Of a stretch of 64,000 bases of DNA, positions 20,186 through 29,000 are shown piece after piece (position 1 is the first letter of the stretch; each line of letters starts with the position of its first letter). The DNA is from JADJPO01 sp963750395 (lineage in GTDB: Bacteria; Actinomycetota; Actinomycetes; Actinomycetales; Kineosporiaceae): contig CAVVQM010000016.1 in the NCBI GenBank assembly GCA_963750395.1, forward strand, positions 186,001 through 250,000, written 5' to 3'. The notes below the pieces were generated by a model, which ran no database searches, was not told the DNA's origin, and was given only the letters and a program-made list of their open reading frames with translations. A program made the position numbers and the translations under genes.

Positions 20186-21022
20186 CTATTCGGCCGAGGT
20201 GGGGGTGTCGTCGGTCTGATCGACCGTACGATCGGGCGCCGTGCTGGCGGGCACCGTGGGGGCCTGCGAGGACGGGCTCGGCGAGGGGTCGTCACTGGAC
20301 GAACGGCTGTCCGGCTCCGGGCTCGTCGTGGACGACGAGGAACTGGACGACGCACCCGCCGAGGACGCCGGGGTACCCGTGGTGGTGGTGGTGGTCGTGG
20401 TCGACGTCGTGGTGGTGGACGTCGTGGGCGCCACTGCGGAGGCGGGTTCAGGTGCGGCGGGTTCGGACCAGGTGGTGGTCGGCTCGCTCTCGCGCGACGG
20501 CGGCGACGATGACGACGAGCTGCTATTGGACTGTGTGGATGCCGCCTCAAGCGCGCTCGGTCGAGCGGCGGCCGCCGCGAACGTGGAGGTGGCCGGCCCG
20601 GCCCCCGCCGTCGCCCAGTCAGAGGTCCCGGTCACCGAGGCCTGGCTGTCACCGCCGGCCTCGGACCGCGGCGTGTAGACGACCGGGGCGGCAGCCTGCG
20701 GACCGGCGTGCTCGCCGAGCGCCGGGCTGTCGGACTCGTCCTGGAGTACGGCGACGCCGAGTTCGGGCTGGCTCGCCGTGTCGTCCAGGGGCAGCGCCGC
20801 GGCCTGACCCCGGGCCGGGCTCTGCAAGCCCGCGAACGCCGCGGCGGCCTGCTGTGGCTCGGCGGCAGGCCCCGAGACCAGAAGGCCGGTCAGGGCCCAC
20901 ACGCCCACGGCCACGGCCGGGGTCGCCAGGGCGGCACCGATCGCCAGGTTCCGCCGGTGCATCTCCTGGCGCTGGCGCATCCGAACCCGAGTCCGGGCCC
21001 CTGCCCCCACGTGCAGGCTCAT
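20186..21022 (-). CDS. Ser/Thr-rich single-pass membrane protein
   Basis: Hypothetical protein of about 278 residues. I choose the ATG at 21022 because GAGGAGA lies just upstream; a GTG at 21046 would add eight residues. A basic N-terminus (RMRQRQEMHRRN) is followed by one hydrophobic segment LAIGAALATPAVAVGVWALTG, giving an outside C-terminus. The outer part is low complexity: Ser runs, a stretch of nearly pure Thr around residue 210-225, then Ser/Pro/Asp, ending DDTPTSAE. Such tails are often O-mannosylated wall spacers in actinobacteria. It is convergent with the double glycosyltransferase (25 bases apart). No enzymatic domain is seen. Confidence 0.6.
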   Translation of the reverse strand: MSLHVGAGARTRVRMRQRQEMHRRNLAIGAALATPAVAVGVWALTGLLVSGPAAEPQQAAAAFAGLQSPARGQAAALPLDDTASQPELGVAVLQDESDSPALGEHAGPQAAAPVVYTPRSEAGGDSQASVTGTSDWATAGAGPATSTFAAAAARPSALEAASTQSNSSSSSSSPPSRESEPTTTWSEPAAPEPASAVAPTTSTTTTSTTTTTTTTGTPASSAGASSSSSSSTTSPEPDSRSSSDDPSPSPSSQAPTVPASTAPDRTVDQTDDTPTSAE

Positions 21023-21167
21023 CGGTCTCCTCGCGACGTCCATCACCGTGCGAAACGGAGCAAAGTGATCGCTCCGCGGCGAACGCTACGGCAGGCTTGA
21101 GGGCACGACAACGTGGCCGGGCCACTCTTAGTAGTGACATAACAGTCAATTTGTCATCGCACGCCAC

Positions 21168-22046
21168 TCAGGCGAGGTCGCTGACCACCGAATCGGGCAC
21201 CTCGATGCACCCTGCCGTCCGTCCGAGGCGGCGCAACGCCGTGCGATCACCCGGTGCGTAGCCATCCGGAGCGCTGGGCAGCAGGTCGGGGTTGGCCAGC
21301 TGGCGGGGGTCGTTGACGTGGTCGACGCCGACCGTGTGGGCCAGTTCGTGCAGGAACACATTGCCCTGGGTGCGCCCCGGCCCGAAGCCCGGCCGGAGCC
21401 GCATCAGCGAGTCGCCGTCCACGACCACCCAGGCCCGGGCGATGGCGGCCGAGCTGGTCCCGCGCTCGCCGACCCCTGCGGACCACTCCCAGTAGCGGTA
21501 GCCGCCGTAGCCGAGCATCCCTGAGCCGATCTTGAAATCGGTCTTCTCGGGCGAGGTCACCGCGATGACCAGTTCGGCCTTCTGGGCCGAGATGTTCTCG
21601 GTGCGCGGAACGGCCGGGGTCTCGGGCACGTAGCGATAGCGCAGTCCGGTGGCGTCCGCGAGCCGTCGCACCGCGGCGCGGATCTGGTCGCGGACGGCGT
21701 CGCGCCGTGCTGCCGGGACCGCGGAGACGTTGATTCCATAGGTGATCTGCTGGCAGGGGTTCCATCGCAGGAAGGTGCTGCGCCCGTCCGTCATGACCAG
21801 TCTGGCCAGGGAGTATGAGTCCTCGCTTCGGACCACGCTCACGGGGCCGGCCTCGGGCACGGGCCGTGCCGGGACGACGGAGGCCGCTGCCGGGGGTGCC
21901 GCGGGTGCCGCTGCCGGGGGTGCCGCGGCCGCTGCTGGGGGTGCCATGGCGGTCGATGCCACGATCGCGCACAGCGCCGTGGCGAGGGCCGCAAGCAGCA
22001 GCCTGCGGGCCGCCGCGGACCGTCGCGCGATCGATGGCATCCGCAC
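21168..22046 (-). CDS. secreted metzincin-like zinc protease
   Basis: Exported protein of 292 residues. Signal peptide MRMPSIARRSAAARRLLLAALATALC... with a cut expected after the Ala-rich stretch near residue 35-45, then an Ala/Pro linker to about 65. The catalytic domain has the strand ITYGINVSAVPAARRDAV, RYRYVPETP, and the extended zinc motif HELAHTVGVDH at 233-243, with three His ligands and the Glu base. This is the HExxHxxGxxH pattern of metzincins such as matrixin-like proteases. A downstream Met for the Met-turn is not evident. The short C-terminus includes YAPGDRTALRRLG, common in secreted actinobacterial proteases of this kind. The repeat array lies directly upstream, where its promoter should be. 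Confidence 0.8.
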   Translation of the reverse strand: MRMPSIARRSAAARRLLLAALATALCAIVASTAMAPPAAAAAPPAAAPAAPPAAASVVPARPVPEAGPVSVVRSEDSYSLARLVMTDGRSTFLRWNPCQQITYGINVSAVPAARRDAVRDQIRAAVRRLADATGLRYRYVPETPAVPRTENISAQKAELVIAVTSPEKTDFKIGSGMLGYGGYRYWEWSAGVGERGTSSAAIARAWVVVDGDSLMRLRPGFGPGRTQGNVFLHELAHTVGVDHVNDPRQLANPDLLPSAPDGYAPGDRTALRRLGRTAGCIEVPDSVVSDLA

Positions 22047-22128
22047 ATCCTAGGGGCAGGCGACACTGTCCCGGGCCACGTCGTCGAGACTGGCGGGATC
22101 ACGGCGCGCGGACGTTGAGGCCGGGCGA

Positions 22129-22760
22129 GATCACCAATCGCGATCACCCTGCGAGAGATGTGAGCCCCCCGGAGATCACGATGCGCGACCCGTGCACCGC
22201 CGCGAGATCACGATGCGCGACCCGTGCACCGCCGCAAGATCACGATGCGCACAGCACCCGCACCCACCTCACACATCTCGCCCATCGTGATCTTCACCGT
22301 GATCACCAATCGCGATCACCCCGCGAGAGATGCGAGCCCCGCGAGATCACGATGCGAGACCCGTGCACCGCCGCGAGATCACGATGCGAGACCCGTGCGC
22401 CGCCGCAAGATCACGACGCGCACACCGCCCGCACCCACCTCCACATCTCGCCCATCGTGATCTTCACCGTGATCACCAAGCGCGATCACCCCGCGAGAGA
22501 CGCGAGGCCCCCCAGAGATCACGATGCGCGACCCGTGCACCGCCGCAAGATCACGATGCGCACAGCACCCGCACCCACCCCCACCTCTCACCCATCGTGA
22601 TCTTCACCGCGATCACCAACCGCGATCACCCCGCGAGAGATGCGAGCCCCCGCGAGATCACGACGCGCGACCCGTGCACCGCCGCAAGATCACGACGCGC
22701 ACACCGCCCGCACCCACCTCCACATCTCGCGCATCGTGATCTTCACCGTGATCATGGCGC
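22129..22760 (+). repeat. intergenic tandem array of about 140-172 bp units with internal palindromes
   Basis: Four successive units begin with GATCACCAAT or a close variant at about 22129, 22301, 22471 and 22611, so spacings are 172, 170, 140 and 139 bases. The two long units carry an extra copy of a roughly 31-base subunit centred on GATCACGATGCGCGACCCGT (22174, 22206, 22236 in unit 1). Each unit also holds CATCGTGATC, the exact reverse complement of GATCACGATG, so each can fold into a hairpin. A last half-unit ends at GTGATCAT. I see no start codon with RBS and no constant repeat/spacer layout. The array separates the protease promoter from the 3' end of the TetR gene. Confidence 0.85.
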
Positions 22761-22830
22761 GAGCATCGTGTAGGCGCCGCACGCAGCGGAAGCGCGAGCG
22801 CGGATGCCGCCGCCGGCTGCCGGCGCAGGC

Positions 22831-23628
22831 TCAGGCCTCACGCGCAGCGGCCGCCGCCAGCCCGTCGAGCAGCAGGTCGAGACCGAACTCATAGGAGTCG
22901 CCGAAGTCGTAGCCCGGGACGAGCACGTGCTCGCGGGTGAACGCCGTGAGGTTGGGATACTCCTTCTCCGGAAGTGCTGCGATCAGAGCGTCGGCCAGGT
23001 CGGCGATCTCCTCCCGGCCGTTGAAGGGCAACGCGGCCTCCTGCATGGCGAAGCCGTAGACGAAGCTGTCGATGATCGCGTAGGCGTGCGCGACCAGGTA
23101 CGAGGGCAGGCCGGCTCCCCGCAGGCATCCCAGCACCGCCTCGTGGTGGTGCAGGGTGGCCGGACCGGGATTGGTGCGACTCTCCATGAACGGCGGCGCC
23201 CACGGATGGCGATGAAACACCTCGCGTGCCGACAGGCAGCGATGCCGGACCGCCGCCGTCCACTCGAGATCGCTGGGAGGCAGGGCGATCTCGGCGAAGA
23301 CCAGATCGACGACGCCGTCGAGGATCGCCTCCTTGTTGGGCACGTGGTGGTACAGCGTCATCGGCTTGACGCCCAGTTCGGCCGCCAGTCGTCGGATGGT
23401 GAACTGCTCGATCCCGATCCGGTCCGCCAGCGCCAGAGCCGTCTGCAAGACCCGCTCGCGGGTCAGCGGAGCACGGTCGCGCACTGTGCCCCCCGCTGAC
23501 GTGCCGCCAGCTGATATGCCGTCAGCTGAAGTGCCGTCAGCCACCGTCACGTCGTCCGCCGTGGCGCTTCCCACCGCTGTGTCGTCCATCGCCACACCCT
23601 CGTCCACATGCCCTCGTCGACCGGTCAT
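22831..23628 (-). CDS. TetR family transcriptional regulator
   Basis: Repressor of 265 residues. After a disordered 50-residue leader made of degenerate copies of a five-residue unit (DGTSA, DGISA, GGTSA), the HTH runs from LTRERVLQTALALADR to FTIRRLAAELGVKPMTLYHHVPNKEAI, a canonical TetR helix pair. The rest is a TetR_C-type ligand domain. The start at 23628 is uncertain because the leader is not conserved; Met14 is possible. It is divergent from the dehydrogenase gene. Two palindromic sites lie in the 69-base gap, so autorepression together with control of the dehydrogenase is likely. Confidence 0.9.
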   Translation of the reverse strand: MTGRRGHVDEGVAMDDTAVGSATADDVTVADGTSADGISAGGTSAGGTVRDRAPLTRERVLQTALALADRIGIEQFTIRRLAAELGVKPMTLYHHVPNKEAILDGVVDLVFAEIALPPSDLEWTAAVRHRCLSAREVFHRHPWAPPFMESRTNPGPATLHHHEAVLGCLRGAGLPSYLVAHAYAIIDSFVYGFAMQEAALPFNGREEIADLADALIAALPEKEYPNLTAFTREHVLVPGYDFGDSYEFGLDLLLDGLAAAAAREA

Positions 23629-23635
23629 TGCATTT

Positions 23636-23679
23636 CGTACTTAGTAAGGCTACCGTGGATCTCGCCCGTACTAAGTACG
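23636..23679. promoter_or_regulatory. paired palindromic operators for the TetR regulator
   Basis: CGTACTAAGTACG at 23667-23679 is a perfect 13-base palindrome around a central A. A slightly degenerate copy, CGTACTTAGTAAG, sits at 23636-23648, 31 bases away centre to centre (about three helical turns). Both lie between the TetR start (23628) and the dehydrogenase start (23698). This spacing on one face of the helix is what a pair of TetR dimers would need. Confidence 0.75.
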
Positions 23680-23697
23680 ACACACGAGGAGATCACC

Positions 23698-24738
23698 GTG
23701 TCCACCACCCGGACCCCCACCCACCAGCCGACCGCGACACCCCCGCAGATGATGCGAGCGAACATCCGAGAGCGCTACGGCCCGGTCGGCACCGTCTCCG
23801 TCCGCGACGACGTCCCGGTGCCCCGCCCCGGGCCGAACGAGGTGCTGATCGAGGTCCACGCGGCGGGCGTCGACCGCGGCGTCGTGCACCTGGTCACCGG
23901 ATTGCCCTATGTGGTTCGCCTGGCCGGGTATGGGGTGCGCCGACCCAAGCAGCCGGTGCCGGGAACCGACGTCGCCGGGCGCGTGGTGGCCGTCGGCGAC
24001 CAGGTCGAGCAGACCCTGCTCGGCGCCGAGGTGTTCGGGTTCGGCTCCGGCACGTTCGCCGAGTACGCCGTCGCGAGGGCGGACCGGATCGTGCGCAAGC
24101 CCGGGGGGTTGTCCTTCGCCGAGGCCGCCGTGATCCCGGTCTCCGGAATCACCGCTCAGCAGGCGCTGCACGCGGCCGGCAAGGTGAGGCCCGGGCAGCG
24201 GGTCCTGGTGCTGGGCGCCTCAGGAGGGGTGGGCGGATTCGCCGTCCAGCTGGCGGTCGCGGCCGGTGCCGAGGTGACCGGGGTCGCCTCGGGCGCCAAG
24301 GCCGAGCTGGTCCGCACCCTCGGTGCCCGCCGCGTGATCGACTACCGGACGACGGATGTCACCGCCGAAGCGCATGTCTACGACCTGATCATCGACACCG
24401 GCGGGCGCACGCCGGTCCGCAGGTTGCGCCGAATCCTCGCCCCCAGAGGAACTCTCGTGCTGGTCGGCGGCGAGAACGGCGGCCGCTGGACCGGGGGCTT
24501 CGGGCGGCACGTCCGGGCGGCGGCGCTGTCCGCGATGCCGTGGGTCAGGCAACGACTGGTGATGCTCATGTCCAGCGAGAACGGTGCAGAGCTCGACAGA
24601 CTGCGGACGACGATCCAGGACGTCGACCTGCGCCCGGCCGTCGGACGGCGCTACCGGCTCGAGGAGGCGACCCAGGCCCTCACCGATCTGGACGCCGGCC
24701 ACGCGAGCGGCAAGAGCGTGATCGAGGTGCGGCCATGA
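23698..24738 (+). CDS. NAD(P)-dependent quinone oxidoreductase-type dehydrogenase
   Basis: MDR-superfamily reductase of 346 residues. The GTG at 23698 has GAGGAGA eight bases upstream; the longer frame from 23608 runs back through the operators and is rejected. It has the GroES-like N-terminal domain (PRPGPNEVLIEVHAAGVDRG, VPGTDVAGRVVAVGDQV) and a Rossmann domain with VLVLGASGGVGGFAVQLAVAAG. The catalytic zinc ligands of alcohol dehydrogenases are absent, placing it with zinc-independent quinone/enone reductases. It ends in an ATGA overlap with the DUF4386 gene. It is probably induced by a small electrophile sensed by the divergent TetR. Confidence 0.87.
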   Translation: MSTTRTPTHQPTATPPQMMRANIRERYGPVGTVSVRDDVPVPRPGPNEVLIEVHAAGVDRGVVHLVTGLPYVVRLAGYGVRRPKQPVPGTDVAGRVVAVGDQVEQTLLGAEVFGFGSGTFAEYAVARADRIVRKPGGLSFAEAAVIPVSGITAQQALHAAGKVRPGQRVLVLGASGGVGGFAVQLAVAAGAEVTGVASGAKAELVRTLGARRVIDYRTTDVTAEAHVYDLIIDTGGRTPVRRLRRILAPRGTLVLVGGENGGRWTGGFGRHVRAAALSAMPWVRQRLVMLMSSENGAELDRLRTTIQDVDLRPAVGRRYRLEEATQALTDLDAGHASGKSVIEVRP

Positions 24739-25478
24739 ACACCGAAACGATGCTCTCCTACTCCACCGGGACGACGCCCGACCCGCACCGGAGCGAACTC
24801 GGCCCGCGCACCGCACCCCTGATCGCCGGCCTGAGCTACCTGGCCATCTTCGCGCTGGCCGTGTTCGCCAACTTCGCGGTGCTCATGCGGGTGAAGGTAC
24901 CGGGCGATGCGACGGCGACCACCGCGAACCTTGCGGCGTCACCGGGAATGGTGCGCCTGGCCGTCGCCGCGTTCCTGATCGTGTTCCTGCTGGACGTGGC
25001 GGTGTCCTGGGCGCTCTATGTGATCCTGCGCCCGGCGGGGGTGCGGACCTCGTTGCTGGCCGCCTGGTTCCGGCTCACGTACACGGTCTTCCTCGGTGTC
25101 GGACTCACGTTCCTGCATCTGAGCGTGGGGCTGGCCGAAAGCGGACGATCGGAGGCCACCCTGCTCGCGCTGGACGCCTTCGACATCACCTGGCTGATCG
25201 GGTTGAGCGCGTTCGGCGTGCACCTGGTACTCGTCGGCGGGCTGCTGGTCACCTCGCGGATGGCCCCCCGCGCGCTCGGCGCAGTGCTCGTGGTTGCCGG
25301 CCTGGCCTACGTCGTGGACACCTTCGCCCACGTGCTCCTCGCGGACTACGCCGCGGTCGCAGACGCTTTCCTGGTGATGGTCGCGGTGCCGTCCGTCCTC
25401 GGAGAGCTCGGCCTCACGGTGTGGCTTCTGAGCCGGGCCCGCCGGCCCCGACGGGTTCCGTCGGCCGCACTCTCTTGA
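24735..25478 (+). CDS. DUF4386 family membrane protein
   Basis: Integral membrane protein of 247 residues with about six hydrophobic segments, including LIAGLSYLAIFALAVFANF, LAVAAFLIVFLLDVAVSWALYVIL and VLGELGLTVWLLSRA. The layout, with LRPAGVRTSLLAAWFRLTYTVFLG in the third loop and helix, matches the DUF4386 family of unknown function. It is translationally coupled to the dehydrogenase (ATGA), so both respond to the same TetR. Its last 65 bases overlap the 3' end of the convergent Trypco1 gene. Confidence 0.82.
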   Translation: MNTETMLSYSTGTTPDPHRSELGPRTAPLIAGLSYLAIFALAVFANFAVLMRVKVPGDATATTANLAASPGMVRLAVAAFLIVFLLDVAVSWALYVILRPAGVRTSLLAAWFRLTYTVFLGVGLTFLHLSVGLAESGRSEATLLALDAFDITWLIGLSAFGVHLVLVGGLLVTSRMAPRALGAVLVVAGLAYVVDTFAHVLLADYAAVADAFLVMVAVPSVLGELGLTVWLLSRARRPRRVPSAALS

Positions 25479-25896
25479 TGGTCATGGTGACATTGATCGA
25501 CGACGATCCGCCGATATCGGCAAGGACGGCCAATCCGACACCGGACTTCGCTGAGGCTGTAAGCCCGAACTCCACCGTCACGGTGTCGACCTCGAACGAT
25601 CTGCGATCCGGGGGCACAGGCGTGTCGAGGTCGATGCGAGAAGCCGACTCCTCCGCCGACAGCCGATCATGGATCTGGCGAGCCATCGTCGATATCTGAT
25701 CGGCGATCCCCCCCGCCAGAGCCAGTACCGCCTCTCCACCCGGCAGCTGGATGGGCGACGAAGCGCCCCTGTTTCGTGGCTTCCCAACGGGCTTCAGGCC
25801 GCCTGACCTCCGATCGGGTAGATCGTCGATCACGGGATCGTCGCCCGACGCGAGCAGCGAGTGGTCGGAAATGGACACACCGATCTGATAATCCAT
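25414..25896 (-). CDS. Trypco1 (CU044_2847 family) protein
   Basis: Small cytosolic protein, 160 residues from the ATG at 25896 (MDYQIGVSISDHS). An in-frame ATG at 26022 would add 42 unlike residues. The C-terminal core is diagnostic: VDTVTVEFGLTASAKSGVGLAVLADIG followed by SSINVTMTIKR, the beta-rich signature of trypsin-co-occurring domain 1. The middle holds GEAVLALAGGIADQISTMARQI. This family is named for constant neighbourhood with trypsin-like proteases in predicted conflict systems. Here a trypsin-STAND protein is divergent from it across 192 bases. It may be the protease's target, inhibitor or adaptor; none of these is shown. The 3' end overlaps DUF4386 convergently. Confidence 0.8.
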   Translation of the reverse strand: MDYQIGVSISDHSLLASGDDPVIDDLPDRRSGGLKPVGKPRNRGASSPIQLPGGEAVLALAGGIADQISTMARQIHDRLSAEESASRIDLDTPVPPDRRSFEVDTVTVEFGLTASAKSGVGLAVLADIGGSSSINVTMTIKRVRPTEPVGAGGPGSEATP

Positions 25897-26088
25897 TGCA
25901 CCCCCACGGGCCGTGCAGCTCATCGAGTCGATCCTCACCAAACCGCTCGCATCATGGCAGATCTTGCCTAGGGTGGCACATAGCTCCTGGCGATAAGCCG
26001 TAAGTGACGACAAGTGCTCCATTCGGGGGGAACGAGAGCCACCGGCGTTCTCATCTGCCCAGCCTCAAGAGCGGAACGGTCGACTCGA

Positions 26089-29000
26089 ATGACAGCGGAA
26101 TGGCGGGCCTCCGTCGCCAAGGTCTCCACGCCGTCCGTGACCGGAACAGCCTTCGTCGTCGGAGCACGACGCCTGGTCACCTGCCGACACAACCTGCACG
26201 ACATGGCTCCCGACGGTGTCAGGGTGCACTTCCCGCTCCACGGCGAAAAGCTGATGGCCAGACCCATCGAGCGCTACTGCGATGGCACGCTCGACATCGC
26301 CGTACTCGAGGCATCGGCCGATCTCCCGGCGGAGGCGCGGCCGCTGCGATGGTCACGTCACCACCGCGGAGCGCGCTTCACGACCCTCGGTTTCAGCCAA
26401 TCGGCCATCGAGGGTCTGCTCGCCACCGGCTCGGTCATCGACACGATTCTCGCCCGCGACGGTGTGCGCCTCCTGCAATTGGGCGACTCGAACACGGTGA
26501 CCAGTGGCTTCAGTGGTGCACCTGTCGTCGAGGACGACACGGGTCTCGTCGTCGGCATGATCAGCCTGATCACCAACGTGGACGACGACGGGCGTGGCCT
26601 GTTCACGACGGTCGCCCTGCCCACCGAGGAAGCCGAGTCGGTCTACCCCGATCTGCTCAGCAGACCGCTGAATCCGTACAAGGGACTGGGTACCTTCCAG
26701 GAGTCCGATGCCGAGTTGTTTCACGGCCGTGATCGCGCCCTGGCCCAACTGCTGGACGCATTCCGCGGTAATCCGGCCGCCATCACCCTGCTCGGCCCAT
26801 CGGGATGCGGCAAGTCCTCACTCGTGCGCGCCGGCCTCGTTCCCGCGTTGGCCCGCGGGTTTCGAGGTCATCGACCCCAACAGACCGTCGTTTGGCTTCC
26901 TCAGGACCTCCTCGCCCGCTATCGACGCAGCGGGGAGCCGTCACCCGGAGCTCTGGAGCACCTGGTCCGAGAACATCTGTGGAGATTCCCGGCACTCGAC
27001 CGGCTGGTGGTCGCGGTCGACCAGTTCGAGGAGCTCCTGCGCCCGGGCGATCCGATCGCTCTTCACGTCCTTGCGGAGTTGGAGCGCATCGCGGGCATGG
27101 ACGGACGCGTGACGCTCCTGTCCATCGCCCGCGACGACTTCTATTCGCAGATCGCATCCACGGCGCCGCGTCTCGTCGATGGTGCGACAGGCCTTGCCGT
27201 GAATCTGAGCTCGCGGTTGAGCGAGAGCGAGGTCCGCAGCATCATCCAGGCCCCCGCCGATCGCGTAGGACTTGCCATCGAGCCGGGCATCGCCCACCGA
27301 ATCGCCGCGGAGTTCCTGGAACCCGGCAGGCAGGACATGCCGGCGTCGAGCCTGCCACTCCTCGAGGTGGCACTGACCGAGATCCACGGTCGGTCGGATG
27401 GATACACACTGCGCACCGGTGACCTACAGGGGATCGCCGACGTCACTTCAGCCTTGACGCACTGGTGTGAGCGCGCTCTTGCATCCTTGGGCGACTCGGA
27501 CCAGCTCGTCGCCCGCTGGTGCTTCATCTCTCTGGTCAATCCAGGACGAGAACACGATGCCGTTCCCGCATCCCGCCGTCGGCGGACCATGTCCCAGTTG
27601 GCGGACGACGTGAGCCTGATGAGCGACCAACTCGTGTCTCTTCGTCGGGTGGAGGCCATCGCGTCCACGCTGGCACAGCATCGGATCCTGACGCTGTCGA
27701 GCACGAAGGACCAGGAACAGCAGAGCTGCGGGGGCGGCCGGACGACACACTGGTGCATCTGGCGCATGACTCCTTGATCTGGCGTTGGCCGCGACTGAGT
27801 CATTGGCTGCAGGAGAATGAACTCGACATCCGCTGGCTTCGCGAGCTCGAGGCCGATGCCTCGCGCTGGCGCGCCAGCGGCAGTTCGGCTCAGCTCATGG
27901 ACGACGCGAACCTCGCCGAAGCCCAGCGTCGAACCTCAGGACGGGCCGCCTCCCCCGAGATCACCGCCTACATCGACGCCAGTGCCAACGCCCTGCGACG
28001 CCGCAGCAGTATGCGCAGGGCATATGCGACGGCGGTGACCGGGCTGCTGGTCATCTCACTGATGAGTCTCGGAGTGATCATCGTTCAGCGCAGGTCCGCG
28101 ATCGATCAGGCCGAAGTGGCGAACTCCGAACGTCTGGCGGCCGAAGCGTTGCACGTCCAAGCGGACCAGCCGGATCTCTCGGCACTGTTGGCGGCACACA
28201 GCTGGCTCACACGGCAGACCGACCAAGCGCGAACAGCCGCCATCAACGTGCTCCAGCAGCCGATATTCCCAGGCCGTTCCCTTTCGAGCGATCGGGGCCC
28301 GGTCTCGCACCTCTCCGTCAGTGCCGACGGTCGGCTGCAGGCCTTCTCGACGGGACGGGGCCAGGTCCTCCTGCGGGACCACTCCACGCCGGACAGGCCG
28401 GTTCGTCAGCTCGCCGGTGAGGTCTCGGCGGGATCACCGGTGGCGGTCAGCCCGGACGGTTCGCTCGTCATCGCCGTGGATCGGGATTCGTCGATGGTCA
28501 TATGGGACCTGGCCGATGGCACCCAGCAGAGGAAGGTCCGGCTCCCCATCAGCGGCTTCGCCGTCGCAGCCGCCTTCCGCCCCGGCAGCCTCGAGGTCGT
28601 GGTCATCGGAGGAGATTCTCGCGTGATCCGCCTCGACCTGGCGTCCCCTGATCCGAGCCCAAATCTCATGCTGACCCTGGATCGACCCGTGACCGCACAC
28701 GGCGGTCTGGCTTTCAGCCCAGATGGACGCATGCTCGCCATCGTCGAAGGTCGCCAGATTCGCATGTGGAACCTGGTCGCGTCACTCCCCCTCACCCAGC
28801 GCCCAAGCATTCCGTCCGGCCAACTCAATGGGATCGCCTTCAGCCCGGATGGCACGCTGATAGCGGCTGGCGCCGCCGACCGAGCTGTTCGTCTGTGGAA
28901 GATCGGCGCCGGACCGGATCCGATCGCATCCCGAGCGGGCCATGACAACGTCGTATCGGACGTCGCGTTCAGTCCAGGGGGAACGCAGCTGGCCTCGGCG

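Noticed and set aside
22129..22760. CRISPR array
   Set aside because: Unit length varies (139-172), repeats exceed 100 bases, there are no unique spacers of constant size and no cas genes nearby.
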